A stretch of 64,000 bases of DNA from Alphaproteobacteria bacterium UBA7314 (lineage in GTDB: Bacteria > Pseudomonadota > Alphaproteobacteria > MPNO01 > UBA830), in contig DKQG01000053.1 in NCBI GenBank assembly GCA_002471575.1, positions 7,365-71,364 of the forward strand, written 5' to 3'. Position numbers and translations under genes: made by a program. The notes under the pieces were generated by a model. It had not been told where the DNA came from, made no database searches, and was given only the letters and a program-made list of their open reading frames with translations. Below are positions 1-9,084 of this stretch, one piece after another. Position 1 is the stretch's first letter. Each line of letters starts with the position of its first letter.

Positions 1-866
1 GGGGCAAGGTTCGGGCATTGCTGGATGACGCCGGCGAGCGGACGGGCTCTGCCGGCCCGTCTACGCCCGTTGAAATTCTCGGGCTCGGCGGTACGCCGGA
101 TGCGGGTGACGAATTCTCGGTGGTAGAGAACGAGGCGCGCGCGCGTGAAATTACCGAGTTCCGCCAGCGTCGAGATCGCGACGCCAAGGTTCAGGCGGGC
201 GCCCGCGGCACTCTGGATGAAATGTTCAGCCAGATTCAGGCTGGCCAAGTCAAAGAAATCCCGGTCGTCGTTAAGGCGGATGTGCAGGGTTCCGTCGAGG
301 CTATCGTCCAGAGCGCGCAAAACCTCAGCAACGAGGAGGTTTCGGTACGGGTACTTCATACCGGTGTCGGGGGCATAAACGAATCCGACGTGACGCTGGC
401 CAAAGCGTCAAACGCCATGATGGTGGGCTTTAACGTGCGTGCCAATGCGCAAGCTCGTCAGTTGGCGGAAGCAGAAGGCCTTGATATTCGTTACTATGCG
501 ATCATTTACGACTTGGTCGACGACCTGAAATCGATGCTGACGGGCATGCTAGCGCCACAAATTCGCGAGACCTTCCTAGGCAACGCCGCGATCAAGGAAG
601 TGTTCAACATCACTAAGGTGGGTCGCGTCGCGGGTTGCGAGGTGACCGAGGGTGTCGTGCGCCGCGGGAGCCGGGTGCGTCTGCTGCGTGACGATGTTGT
701 CATTCACGAGGGCGCGCTGTCGACCCTGAAGCGCTTCAAGGACGAAGTGCGGGAGGTGACGCAGGGCTTCGAATGTGGCATGGCGTTCGAGAATTACCAG
801 GATATCAAGGAAGGCGATGAGATCGAGTGCTTCGATGTCGAGGAAATTGCGCGCACGCTCGACTGA
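1..866 (+). CDS. infB: Translation initiation factor IF-2, C-terminal part (5' end outside window)
   Basis: The reading frame is already open at the left edge, so this is the last roughly 285 codons of IF-2, the GTPase that brings fMet-tRNA to the 30S subunit. The visible part covers the end of domain II, the linker rich in Arg and Glu, domain III (around VVVKADVQGSVEAI) and the tRNA-binding C2 domain (around GRVAGCEVTEGVVRRGS, ending DGDEIECFD-like as EGDEIECFDVEEI). The G domain lies upstream of the window. It ends 92 bases before rbfA, the usual alphaproteobacterial order nusA-infB-rbfA-truB-rpsO. Nothing is broken in the visible part. Confidence 0.97.
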   Translation, partial: GKVRALLDDAGERTGSAGPSTPVEILGLGGTPDAGDEFSVVENEARAREITEFRQRRDRDAKVQAGARGTLDEMFSQIQAGQVKEIPVVVKADVQGSVEAIVQSAQNLSNEEVSVRVLHTGVGGINESDVTLAKASNAMMVGFNVRANAQARQLAEAEGLDIRYYAIIYDLVDDLKSMLTGMLAPQIRETFLGNAAIKEVFNITKVGRVAGCEVTEGVVRRGSRVRLLRDDVVIHEGALSTLKRFKDEVREVTQGFECGMAFENYQDIKEGDEIECFDVEEIARTLD

Positions 867-958
867 CGTGACGCGCGGACGCGGATCTAAATCGGGCCCG
901 AACCGCCAAACCAATCGATGCGTCTTCGCCAAGGAGACGCCGAAGACGAAAGGCCAGC

Positions 959-1384
959 ATGAAGCGCGGCGATTCCAAATCACGCAGCCAGCGGCAATTG
1001 CGCGTAGGCGAAGTCATTCGCCACGCTCTTGCACAAACCCTTGAACGGGGAGAGGCACATGATCCCGGTCTTGACGGTGTGTCGATCACTGTTACCGAAG
1101 TTCGGATCAGCCCCGATCTGCGGAATGCGACAGCCTTTGTCATGCCCCTCGGGGGGGCGGAAGCAGGCCCAGTGCTGGAAAGCCTGACCCGGGCCGCACC
1201 GTTTTTTCGCCGCCGTATCGCTGGCGAGGTCGATATGCGAAGGTTGCCGACCCTCTCGTTTCAGCTGGACGAAAGTTTCGACAACGCGAGCCATATCGAC
1301 TCCCTGCTCAGGTCGCCGGCAGTTGTGGCCGATGTGGACGGGGACCCGGACGAAACGGTTCCTTTCGCAGAAGATGGGTCGTAA
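959..1384 (+). CDS. rbfA: Ribosome-binding factor A
   Basis: A 141-residue protein with the RbfA KH-like fold. RbfA binds the 30S precursor near the 5' end of 16S rRNA and is needed for late maturation and cold growth. The family pattern RVGEVIRHALAQTLERG near the N-terminus, ITVTEVRISPDLRNATAFV in the middle and LSFQLDESFDNASHIDSLL near the end are all visible. The short acidic tail (DVDGDPDETVPFAEDGS) is typical of alphaproteobacterial copies. The stop overlaps the start of truB by 11 bases, which suggests translational coupling inside the infB-rbfA-truB-rpsO operon. Confidence 0.95.
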   Translation: MKRGDSKSRSQRQLRVGEVIRHALAQTLERGEAHDPGLDGVSITVTEVRISPDLRNATAFVMPLGGAEAGPVLESLTRAAPFFRRRIAGEVDMRRLPTLSFQLDESFDNASHIDSLLRSPAVVADVDGDPDETVPFAEDGS

Positions 1385-2345
1385 ACGGAAAGGCCGGCCG
1401 GTTCATGGCTGGTTGGCCGTCGATAAGGACATCGGCATAACTTCTGCCCAGGCCGTGGGCCGAGTGCGCCGTCTGCTGGACGCGCAGAAAGCGGGACATG
1501 CAGGCACGCTGGACCCCTTGGCGACCGGGGTTCTACCAATCGCCCTGGGCGAAGCCACGAAAACCGTGTCCTACGTCATGGATGGCGCTAAGTCGTACAG
1601 GTTCACCGCCTGTTTCGGGGAAGCCAGGGACACGGACGATCTTGAAGGCCGCGTATTGGAGACCAGTGCTCATCGCCCCGACGACGCGGCCATCCGCGAT
1701 GCGCTGGACGGGTTTACTGGAACCGTTTCCCAGGTGCCGCCGCTCTATTCGGCGATCAAGATCGACGGGCAGAGGTCCTACAAGCGCGCGCGGGGGGGGG
1801 AGGGTGAACTGCCTCCGGCGCGGGACGTGGAGATCTCGCATTTCGAACTCGTCGACCGCTTTGATGGCGACCATGCCGTGTTCGAAGTCGATTGCGGCAA
1901 GGGCACCTATATCCGGAGTCTCGCCCGCGATCTGGGAAAGGCGCTCGGTACCTGCGCGCACGTATCGGCATTGCGCCGCACGCGCTGCGGGCCGTTCAGC
2001 GAAAAAGATGCGATTTCGCTGGATACACTGGCGGAATCCGTGCTATGTGCCCCCCCGCAAGAAAGCTTGCTGCCCGTCACGACCGCGCTGGACGACATCC
2101 CGGCGCTGGCCATGACGGAAACCCAGACCGGTTATTTGCGTCACGGACGCCCGGTGCGGGTGCGAAGCGGTAGCACGATCTTCGTCGATGCGAACCAGTT
2201 GGACGCATTACGCGATCGTGAAGTGCTGTGCGCCATGTCGGGGGAAACCCCGGTCGCGCTCGCATGTCTCGACGGAGAAGAGATTCGGCCGTTGAGGGTT
2301 CTTAACATTGAAAGCGCTGGCGAAAACAGCGCGGAAACGGAGTAG
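1374..2345 (+). CDS. truB: tRNA pseudouridine(55) synthase
   Basis: About 323 residues. TruB makes pseudouridine 55 in the T-loop of tRNAs. The catalytic block HAGTLDPLATGVLPIALGEA, with the nucleophilic Asp of GTLDPLA, is near residues 38-57. The motif YSAIKIDGQRSYKRAR and the substrate-binding CGKGTYIRSLARDLG are also intact. I chose the ATG at 1374 (MGRKRKGRPVHGW) because the family begins close to this basic stretch; an upstream ATG at 1323 would lie deep inside rbfA. The gene overlaps rbfA and is followed at once by rpsO. Confidence 0.95.
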   Translation: MGRKRKGRPVHGWLAVDKDIGITSAQAVGRVRRLLDAQKAGHAGTLDPLATGVLPIALGEATKTVSYVMDGAKSYRFTACFGEARDTDDLEGRVLETSAHRPDDAAIRDALDGFTGTVSQVPPLYSAIKIDGQRSYKRARGGEGELPPARDVEISHFELVDRFDGDHAVFEVDCGKGTYIRSLARDLGKALGTCAHVSALRRTRCGPFSEKDAISLDTLAESVLCAPPQESLLPVTTALDDIPALAMTETQTGYLRHGRPVRVRSGSTIFVDANQLDALRDREVLCAMSGETPVALACLDGEEIRPLRVLNIESAGENSAETE

Positions 2346-2348
2346 ATG

Positions 2349-2618
2349 ATGTCGATTACGCAAGAGCGCAAAGCTGAGCTCATTACAGAATATTCAACCG
2401 GCGAATACGATACAGGTTCGCCTGAGGTTCAGGTGGCGATCCTTTCGGAACGCATCGGCAATCTCACCGAACATCTGAAAGAACACAAAAAGGATTTCCA
2501 CTCGCGTCGTGGCCTGCTGATGATGGTTGGCCAACGCCGGCGCCTGCTGGACTATCTCAAGCGCAAGGACCAATCGCGCTATGAGACGCTGATCGGCCGC
2601 CTAGGACTGCGGCGCTGA
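2349..2618 (+). CDS. rpsO: 30S ribosomal protein S15
   Basis: An 89-residue S15, which binds the central domain of 16S rRNA and bridges to the 50S subunit. The family signature is complete: TGSPEVQVAILSERI, LTEHLKEHKKDFHSRRGL and RRRLLDYLKRKDQSRYETLI. Two consecutive ATG codons (2346 and 2349) are possible starts; the second gives the usual MSIT N-terminus. The first follows the truB stop (TAG at 2343-2345) directly, so rpsO is probably translated by coupling. It stands before pnp, the classical rpsO-pnp arrangement. Confidence 0.95.
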   Translation: MSITQERKAELITEYSTGEYDTGSPEVQVAILSERIGNLTEHLKEHKKDFHSRRGLLMMVGQRRRLLDYLKRKDQSRYETLIGRLGLRR

Positions 2619-2692
2619 TCCACTACCCGATTACGGACTGATGTGCTTGTCTGGTCCGCAATTCCGCGGCCCGATGCCAGTACATACGCGAA

Positions 2693-2735
2693 ATCGGACA
2701 ATACAAGCGGCCATGGGGGCCGCGCGAAGTCCGAT
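2693..2735 (+). promoter_or_regulatory. Stem-loop in the pnp leader, possible RNase processing site
   Basis: The 214-base rpsO-pnp gap contains a two-part stem: an outer pair (ATCGGAC at 2693-2699 with GTCCGAT at 2729-2735) and an inner pair (GCGGCC at 2707-2712 with GGCCGC at 2718-2723). In enterobacteria the pnp leader carries a stem cut by RNase III, through which PNPase represses its own synthesis. The position matches, but the equivalence is an inference. There is no following T-run, so it is not a simple terminator. Confidence 0.5.
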
Positions 2736-2832
2736 AAGGGTTCGAACGCCCGCCGGCCGTATCCAGCAAATTGCGGATGCGAAACCCGGTCCGGCCGCAT
2801 AGGGCGGCGGGCCCGAGGAAGGAATGTAAGAT

Positions 2833-4980
<2,148 letters not shown>

Positions 4981-4994
4981 TCTCCTAGAAATCC

Positions 4995-5035
4995 GGCCAG
5001 TCCCCGATTATTTACTATCGAGGACTGGCCGTTTT
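4995..5035 (+). terminator. Intrinsic terminator after pnp
   Basis: A perfect 9-base stem (GGCCAGTCC at 4995-5003, GGACTGGCC at 5022-5030), extended by CCGA/TCGA on the loop side, is followed by GTTTT. This is a standard Rho-independent terminator. It separates the translation/RNA operon from the next gene. Confidence 0.85.
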
Positions 5036-5045
5036 CGAATCGCTT

Positions 5046-5065
5046 CATATACTAACCAGTATATG
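5046..5065. promoter_or_regulatory. Perfect palindrome, probable operator of the nitronate monooxygenase-like gene
   Basis: CATATACT at 5046-5053 and AGTATATG at 5058-5065 are exact inverted repeats around AACC, giving a 20-base dyad 24 bases before the likely start codon. Size, symmetry and the ACC-AGT core resemble operators of TetR-type repressors. No regulator gene is adjacent, so the binding protein would act in trans. The family assignment is an inference; the palindrome itself is seen directly. Confidence 0.55.
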
Positions 5066-5098
5066 TAACCGCTTTACGGGAGACAGATCCTGAAGCCT

Positions 5099-6487
5099 TT
5101 GCAGCCACTTGTCATTTCGGGCAAGGAGGTCGCCCCCCTAGTGGAGGGCGGCAAAGGAATAGCCGTGTCCAATGGCGAAAGCTCCGGTGCCTGGGCCGCC
5201 GCCGGCGGGGTCGGAACGTTCTCAGGCGTGAACGCCGATTCGTACGACGAAAACGGAAACCTGATCCCCGCGACATACCAAGGGCGCACCCGCCGCGATC
5301 GCCATGAAGAACTTCTAGCTTACGCTATTCAGGGCGGGATTGCGCAGGCGCGCATCGCCCACGACATAGCGGGAGGCGACGGCCGCATCCACATGAATGT
5401 CCTGTGGGAAATGGGAGGGGCCGAACGCGTGCTCGACGGCGTTCTAACGGGTGCGCGGGGGCTGATCCACGGGGTCACCTGCGGTGCCGGCATGCCGTAT
5501 AAGATTGCCCAGATATCCGCTAGTTACGGCGTTTATTACTATCCGATTATTTCCTCCGCTCGCGCATTTCGTGCGCTTTGGAAGCGTTCTTACCATAAAT
5601 TCCCCGAGTGGCTGGGGGGCGTGGTTTACGAAGACCCTTGGCGCGCGGGCGGGCACAACGGTCTTTCGAACAGTGAAGATCCGGAAATACCCGAGGATCC
5701 TAAGTCGCGCGTGGCGGAAGTGCGCAAAGTGATGAACAATCTCGGTCTCGAACAGGTGCCCATCGTCATGGCGGGCGGGGTCTGGTACATGCGGGACTGG
5801 GTGGACTGGATAAATGACCCGGATATTGCGCCGGTTGCCTTCCAGTTCGGTACCCGCCCGTTGCTGACGCGGGAAAGCCCGATTTCCGATCAATGGAAAA
5901 AACGGCTTCTCGGCCTGGAAGAAGGTGATGTATTTCTCAACAAGTATAGCCCGACGGGATTCTACTCCTCCGCGGTACGCAACGACTTTCTGAAAGAACT
6001 GAAAAAACGGTCCGATCGTCAGATCGCTTTTTCCGAAGAGCCCGTCGGAGATTTGTCTCAGGAATTCCAGATCGGTCCGCGTGGTCGCAAGATTTTCGTT
6101 GCGGCAGGAGACAAGAAGCGCGCCGAGGCCTGGATGAAGGAAGATTTCACCGAAGGCATGCGGACGCCCGATTCAACAGTGATATTCGTGTCCAGCAGCA
6201 TGGCGAGGCAAATTAGGACCGACCAATCGGATTGCATGGGCTGTCTGTCCCAGTGCCAATTTTCTAACTGGGCGCAGAATGAAGCCGGCACCACCGGCCG
6301 CAGGCCCGACCCGCGGTCTTATTGCATTCAGAAAACGCTGCAGAACATCGTGCACGGCGAAAACGTCGATGAACAGCTGATGTTTGCTGGCCACAACGCA
6401 TATAAATTCCGCGACGACCCGTTCTATGCCAACGGTTATATCCCTACCGTGAAAAAACTAATGGAGCGGCTGCATACGGGAGACTGA
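5099..6487 (+). CDS. Nitronate monooxygenase-like FMN protein with C-terminal Cys cluster
   Basis: About 462-465 residues, related to the nitronate monooxygenase/2-nitropropane dioxygenase family of FMN TIM barrels that oxidise alkyl nitronates. Conserved blocks include GGKGIAVSNGESSGAWAAAGGVGTFSG near the N-terminus, HGVTCGAGMPYKIAQ, VYEDPWRAGGHNGLSNSEDPE and GGVWYMRDW. The C-terminal DCMGCLSQCQFSNW adds three Cys residues not needed in classical NMOs and suggests a metal or redox site. The start is uncertain: TTG at 5099 is the first standard start, but the Shine-Dalgarno GGGAG (5078-5082) is ideally spaced from an in-frame CTG at 5090, which would add KPL as in homologues. The true substrate is unknown. 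Confidence 0.85.
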   Translation: MQPLVISGKEVAPLVEGGKGIAVSNGESSGAWAAAGGVGTFSGVNADSYDENGNLIPATYQGRTRRDRHEELLAYAIQGGIAQARIAHDIAGGDGRIHMNVLWEMGGAERVLDGVLTGARGLIHGVTCGAGMPYKIAQISASYGVYYYPIISSARAFRALWKRSYHKFPEWLGGVVYEDPWRAGGHNGLSNSEDPEIPEDPKSRVAEVRKVMNNLGLEQVPIVMAGGVWYMRDWVDWINDPDIAPVAFQFGTRPLLTRESPISDQWKKRLLGLEEGDVFLNKYSPTGFYSSAVRNDFLKELKKRSDRQIAFSEEPVGDLSQEFQIGPRGRKIFVAAGDKKRAEAWMKEDFTEGMRTPDSTVIFVSSSMARQIRTDQSDCMGCLSQCQFSNWAQNEAGTTGRRPDPRSYCIQKTLQNIVHGENVDEQLMFAGHNAYKFRDDPFYANGYIPTVKKLMERLHTGD

Positions 6488-6509
6488 TCGGCACTGGTGG
6501 GCCTCGCAG

Positions 6510-6526
6510 TTTTGAGAGATTCTAAA
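6510..6526. promoter_or_regulatory. ICE-like box upstream of irr
   Basis: TTTTGAG-AGA-TTCTAAA matches the rhizobial iron control element (TTTAGAA-N3-TTCTAAA) fully in the right half and in five of seven positions in the left half. It lies immediately before the candidate irr promoter (-35 at 6535), as expected for autoregulation. A second, better box lies after irr at 7036-7050. Confidence 0.5.
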
Positions 6527-6534
6527 AGCACCCT

Positions 6535-6563
6535 TTGTGCTTTGTCTTTTTATGGCTTTAATT
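6535..6563 (+). promoter_or_regulatory. Candidate irr promoter
   Basis: TTGTGC (6535-6540) and TTTAAT (6558-6563) are separated by 17 bases and lie 29 bases before the irr ATG. The match to a housekeeping promoter is moderate. Confidence 0.4.
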
Positions 6564-6591
6564 TGACGACATTCAGCCTTATATCTGTTGT

Positions 6592-7026
6592 ATGGCCGAA
6601 ACCACACGACGTAATCACCCCTATAGCGGCGTGATCGCCAAGCTAAAACAAGCTGGGTTGCGTCCGACGCGGCAGCGTATTGCGCTGGCCAAGCTGTTGT
6701 TTGAAAACGAGGATCGCCACGTATCGGCGGAAGATTTGCATGAAGAGGCGCGCGCAGCCAGCGTCAGCGTATCTCTGGCGACAATTTATAACACCCTGCA
6801 CCAGTTTTCCGAGTTGGGTTTGATGAGGGAAGTCGTAGTGGAAGCCGGGCGGTCGTATTTCGATACCAACACCGATGATCACCATCACTTCTTTCATGAA
6901 CACTCCGGTCAGCTTGAGGATATTCCGAGCGATCAGATCAACGTCGCCGAAATGCCGTCGGCGCCGCCCGGCACGTCCGTAAGCCGGGTCGATGTCATTG
7001 TTCGTGTGTCTGGCTCGGCCGACTAA
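6592..7026 (+). CDS. irr: Fur-family iron response regulator, Irr type
   Basis: A 144-residue Fur-family repressor. The winged-helix DNA-binding part is residues 15-80 (LRPTRQRIALAKLLF, SLATIYNTLHQFSELGL). The C-terminal dimerisation part carries the HHH triplet (residues 97-99) after SYFDTNTDD, typical of the heme-linked subfamily Irr rather than of Fur, Zur or PerR. In Rhizobiales, Irr senses heme status and binds ICE boxes. ICE-like boxes flank this gene on both sides. The protein lacks the N-terminal Cys-Pro heme motif known from Bradyrhizobium. Assignment to Irr rests on the HHH, the YFDTNTDDHHH context and the boxes. Confidence 0.85.
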   Translation: MAETTRRNHPYSGVIAKLKQAGLRPTRQRIALAKLLFENEDRHVSAEDLHEEARAASVSVSLATIYNTLHQFSELGLMREVVVEAGRSYFDTNTDDHHHFFHEHSGQLEDIPSDQINVAEMPSAPPGTSVSRVDVIVRVSGSAD

Positions 7027-7035
7027 TTTCTCATT

Positions 7036-7050
7036 TTAGAATTGTTCTAA
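7036..7050. promoter_or_regulatory. ICE box of the rubrerythrin operon
   Basis: TTAGAA at 7036-7041 and TTCTAA at 7045-7050 form a perfect inverted repeat with a 3-base spacer, identical to the core of the Irr target TTTAGAA-N3-TTCTAAA. It sits 4 bases upstream of the -35 of the rubrerythrin promoter and right after the irr gene. This makes the downstream operon a likely direct Irr target. Confidence 0.75.
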
Positions 7051-7054
7051 TCCA

Positions 7055-7083
7055 TTGACCGAAAGATATGCCCGACTTATGTT
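7055..7083 (+). promoter_or_regulatory. Promoter of the rubrerythrin operon
   Basis: TTGACC (7055-7060), a 17-base spacer and TATGTT (7078-7083) make a good housekeeping promoter. The predicted transcript would have a leader of about 100 bases before the rubrerythrin ATG, so an upstream start at 7068 for the ORF is excluded. Confidence 0.6.
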
Positions 7084-7190
7084 ACTATCGTCTAAAGTCC
7101 AAAACGCACCCTAGTAAACCGAGAACGAGACTATCTCGCGTTTCAGACGACCGACACGAATGCACGACAAACATAATAAAGGAGAGTGAT

Positions 7191-7610
7191 ATGCCGTCAC
7201 TTGGTGGAACCAAGACCGAAAAGAACCTTAAAGATGCCTTTGCAGGCGAATCTCAGGCTAACCGACGTTACCTCTATTTTGCACAGAAAGCGGACGTCGA
7301 AGGCTACAACGATGTGGCGGCTGTGTTCCGGTCTACGGCTGAAGGCGAAACCGGCCATGCGCATGGTCATCTAGAATACCTTGAAGAAACTGGCGACCCC
7401 GCGACGGGCGAGCCCATCGGCACGACTTCGAATAATCTAAAAGCAGCCGTCGCCGGCGAAACTCACGAATACACGGATATGTATCCGGGCATGGCTCGTG
7501 AGGCCCGCGACGAAGGGTTCGACGAAATCGCCGACTGGTTTGAAACCCTGGCAAAGGCCGAGCGGTCCCACGCTGGGCGTTTCCAGAAAGCGCTCGACGA
7601 TCTCGACTGA
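7191..7610 (+). CDS. Rubrerythrin-type diiron protein without rubredoxin domain
   Basis: A 139-residue four-helix ferritin-like protein. The diiron ligands are carried by FAGESQANRRY, EGETGHAHGHLEYLEE, AGETHEYTDMYPGM and AKAERSHAGRF. Classical rubrerythrins end in a Cys4 rubredoxin domain; this one stops at the end of the fourth helix, so it needs an outside electron donor. Such proteins reduce hydrogen peroxide or handle iron. The ATG at 7191 follows the strong site AAAGGAGAG. The next gene, a multi-Cys Fe-S protein, may be the electron donor. The promoter carries an ICE box. Confidence 0.9.
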   Translation: MPSLGGTKTEKNLKDAFAGESQANRRYLYFAQKADVEGYNDVAAVFRSTAEGETGHAHGHLEYLEETGDPATGEPIGTTSNNLKAAVAGETHEYTDMYPGMAREARDEGFDEIADWFETLAKAERSHAGRFQKALDDLD

Positions 7611-7617
7611 TCGCCAC

Positions 7618-7683
7618 TGCGGCGCGGTAGAGCGCCGCATTTGAGAGGCAACCGCCGGGCAGTGGGCAGTCAGTCGCCCACTG
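7618..7683 (+). promoter_or_regulatory. Two tandem stem-loops between rubrerythrin and the Fe-S gene
   Basis: TGCGGCGC/GCGCCGCA (7618-7625, 7632-7639) is followed by TTTG, and CAGTGGGC/GCCCACTG (7660-7667, 7676-7683) follows 20 bases later. They probably attenuate transcription or protect the rubrerythrin message, giving more rubrerythrin than downstream product. Neither is followed by a long T-run. Confidence 0.5.
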
Positions 7684-7724
7684 TCCGGGCCGTTCGACGA
7701 ACCCAATTCGATTAAGGACCAACT

Positions 7725-9083
7725 ATGTCGGAAGGTAGCCTAGAGGCACCCGAACGCCATCCTATTCCTTGGCAGGATCCGGATTTCTTCGACGAGCAGA
7801 AACTGGACAACGAACTGCGTCGCCAGTTCGATATCTGTCACGGTTGCCGCCGTTGTCACAATTTGTGCGATTCCTTCCCGCGGCTTTTCGATCTGATCGA
7901 CGAAGCGGAGAGCATGGAGCTCGACACAGTTGATTCAAAAGACTTCAAATCCGTAGTGGATGCCTGCACGTTATGCGACATGTGCTTTCTGACGAAATGT
8001 CCTTATGTGCCGCCTCATGAATTCAACCTCGATCTACCGCATTTGATGCTTCGATACCGGGCGGTTGAGCACAAGAAAGGTCAAACCGGCTTCGTCACCA
8101 AACAGATGGCCAAAACCGATCGCAACGGGAAATTTGCCGGTGCCGTCGCACCGATCTCCAACTGGTCAAGCCGCATCGGAAACGGATTGACCCGTCCGGC
8201 AATGGAGGCTGTGACCGGCATCGACAAGCATGCTGCCCTGCCCAAATTTTACGGTAAAACGCTTACAGCGCGCGCGGCCTCTATGGGGCCACAGAGAGAT
8301 GAGTGCGCGCCCGCCGCTGCACGCAAAGCGGTGGTGTATTCCACCTGTTTCGTAAACTATAACGACCCCGCGCTGGGTGAGGATGCACTCGAAGTTCTTG
8401 CGCGCAACGGAGTTGAGACCGAATTGCTGCACCCAATGTGCTGCGGTATGCCCAAGTTGGAGCATGGCGACATCGAAGGCGTCGCTGAGGCTGCCCGCAC
8501 AGTGGCCGCTGAGTTCAAGCCGTGGATTGAAAAAGGTTATGACATCGTCGCGCTGACACCCAGTTGTTCGCTGATGCTAAAATTCGAATGGCCGCTAATT
8601 CTGCCCGACGACGAAAATGTGCGGCAGTTGTCGCAGGCGACACGCGATATCAGCGAGTACGTGGTCGATATTTCGAGGAATGAAGGACTTGCAGACGGGA
8701 TGTCGGCGCTGGATGGCAACGTCACGGTTCACTTGGCATGTCATTCGCGGGCCCAGAACATGGGGCAGAAAGCCGCAGAGCTTATTCGCCTTATTCCGGA
8801 CGCCGACGTGCAGGTGATCGAGCGTTGTTCCGGCCATGGCGGTTCTTGGGGAATGATGAAGGACAACTTCGAAACGGGGATCAAGATCGGGCGCCCAGCC
8901 GCGCGCAAAGCGGTGGAGACGGCACCGAGATATGTTGTGTCGGAGTGCCCGCTGGCCGGTATTCATATTTTGCAGGGAATGGAACGGCTTACCGAAAAAG
9001 AGGACGCGCCGCTCCAGGCTCCCGAACATGCGCCGCATCCGGTTCAGCTTCTCGCAAAATCATACCGCGCTGGTCAGGAATGA
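7725..9083 (+). CDS. GlpC/HdrD-like Fe-S oxidoreductase of the rubrerythrin operon
   Basis: A 452-residue protein with two ferredoxin-type 4Fe-4S motifs near the N-terminus (CHGCRRCHNLCDSFP and CTLCDMCFLTKCP). Two CCG-type modules of the heterodisulfide reductase B/GlpC family follow (CFVNYN...CCGMPKLEHGD and ACHSRAQNMG...ERCSGHGGSWG). Relatives pass electrons between quinone or flavin partners and a redox enzyme. The set rubrerythrin, this protein and DUF3501 occurs as a unit in other proteobacteria, so it is a plausible reductase for rubrerythrin; that link is an inference. The stop is one base before the ATG of the next gene. Confidence 0.85.
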   Translation: MSEGSLEAPERHPIPWQDPDFFDEQKLDNELRRQFDICHGCRRCHNLCDSFPRLFDLIDEAESMELDTVDSKDFKSVVDACTLCDMCFLTKCPYVPPHEFNLDLPHLMLRYRAVEHKKGQTGFVTKQMAKTDRNGKFAGAVAPISNWSSRIGNGLTRPAMEAVTGIDKHAALPKFYGKTLTARAASMGPQRDECAPAAARKAVVYSTCFVNYNDPALGEDALEVLARNGVETELLHPMCCGMPKLEHGDIEGVAEAARTVAAEFKPWIEKGYDIVALTPSCSLMLKFEWPLILPDDENVRQLSQATRDISEYVVDISRNEGLADGMSALDGNVTVHLACHSRAQNMGQKAAELIRLIPDADVQVIERCSGHGGSWGMMKDNFETGIKIGRPAARKAVETAPRYVVSECPLAGIHILQGMERLTEKEDAPLQAPEHAPHPVQLLAKSYRAGQE

Positions 9084-9084
9084 T

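Noticed and set aside
920..948. Hairpin (CGTCTTCG/CGAAGACG) between infB and rbfA
   Set aside because: No T-run follows and the genes form one operon; it may be a minor mRNA structure, but it is too weak to call.
7068..7190. Upstream start that would lengthen rubrerythrin by 41 residues
   Set aside because: It would place the promoter -10 element inside the gene, while the ATG at 7191 has a strong ribosome-binding site and fits the family length.
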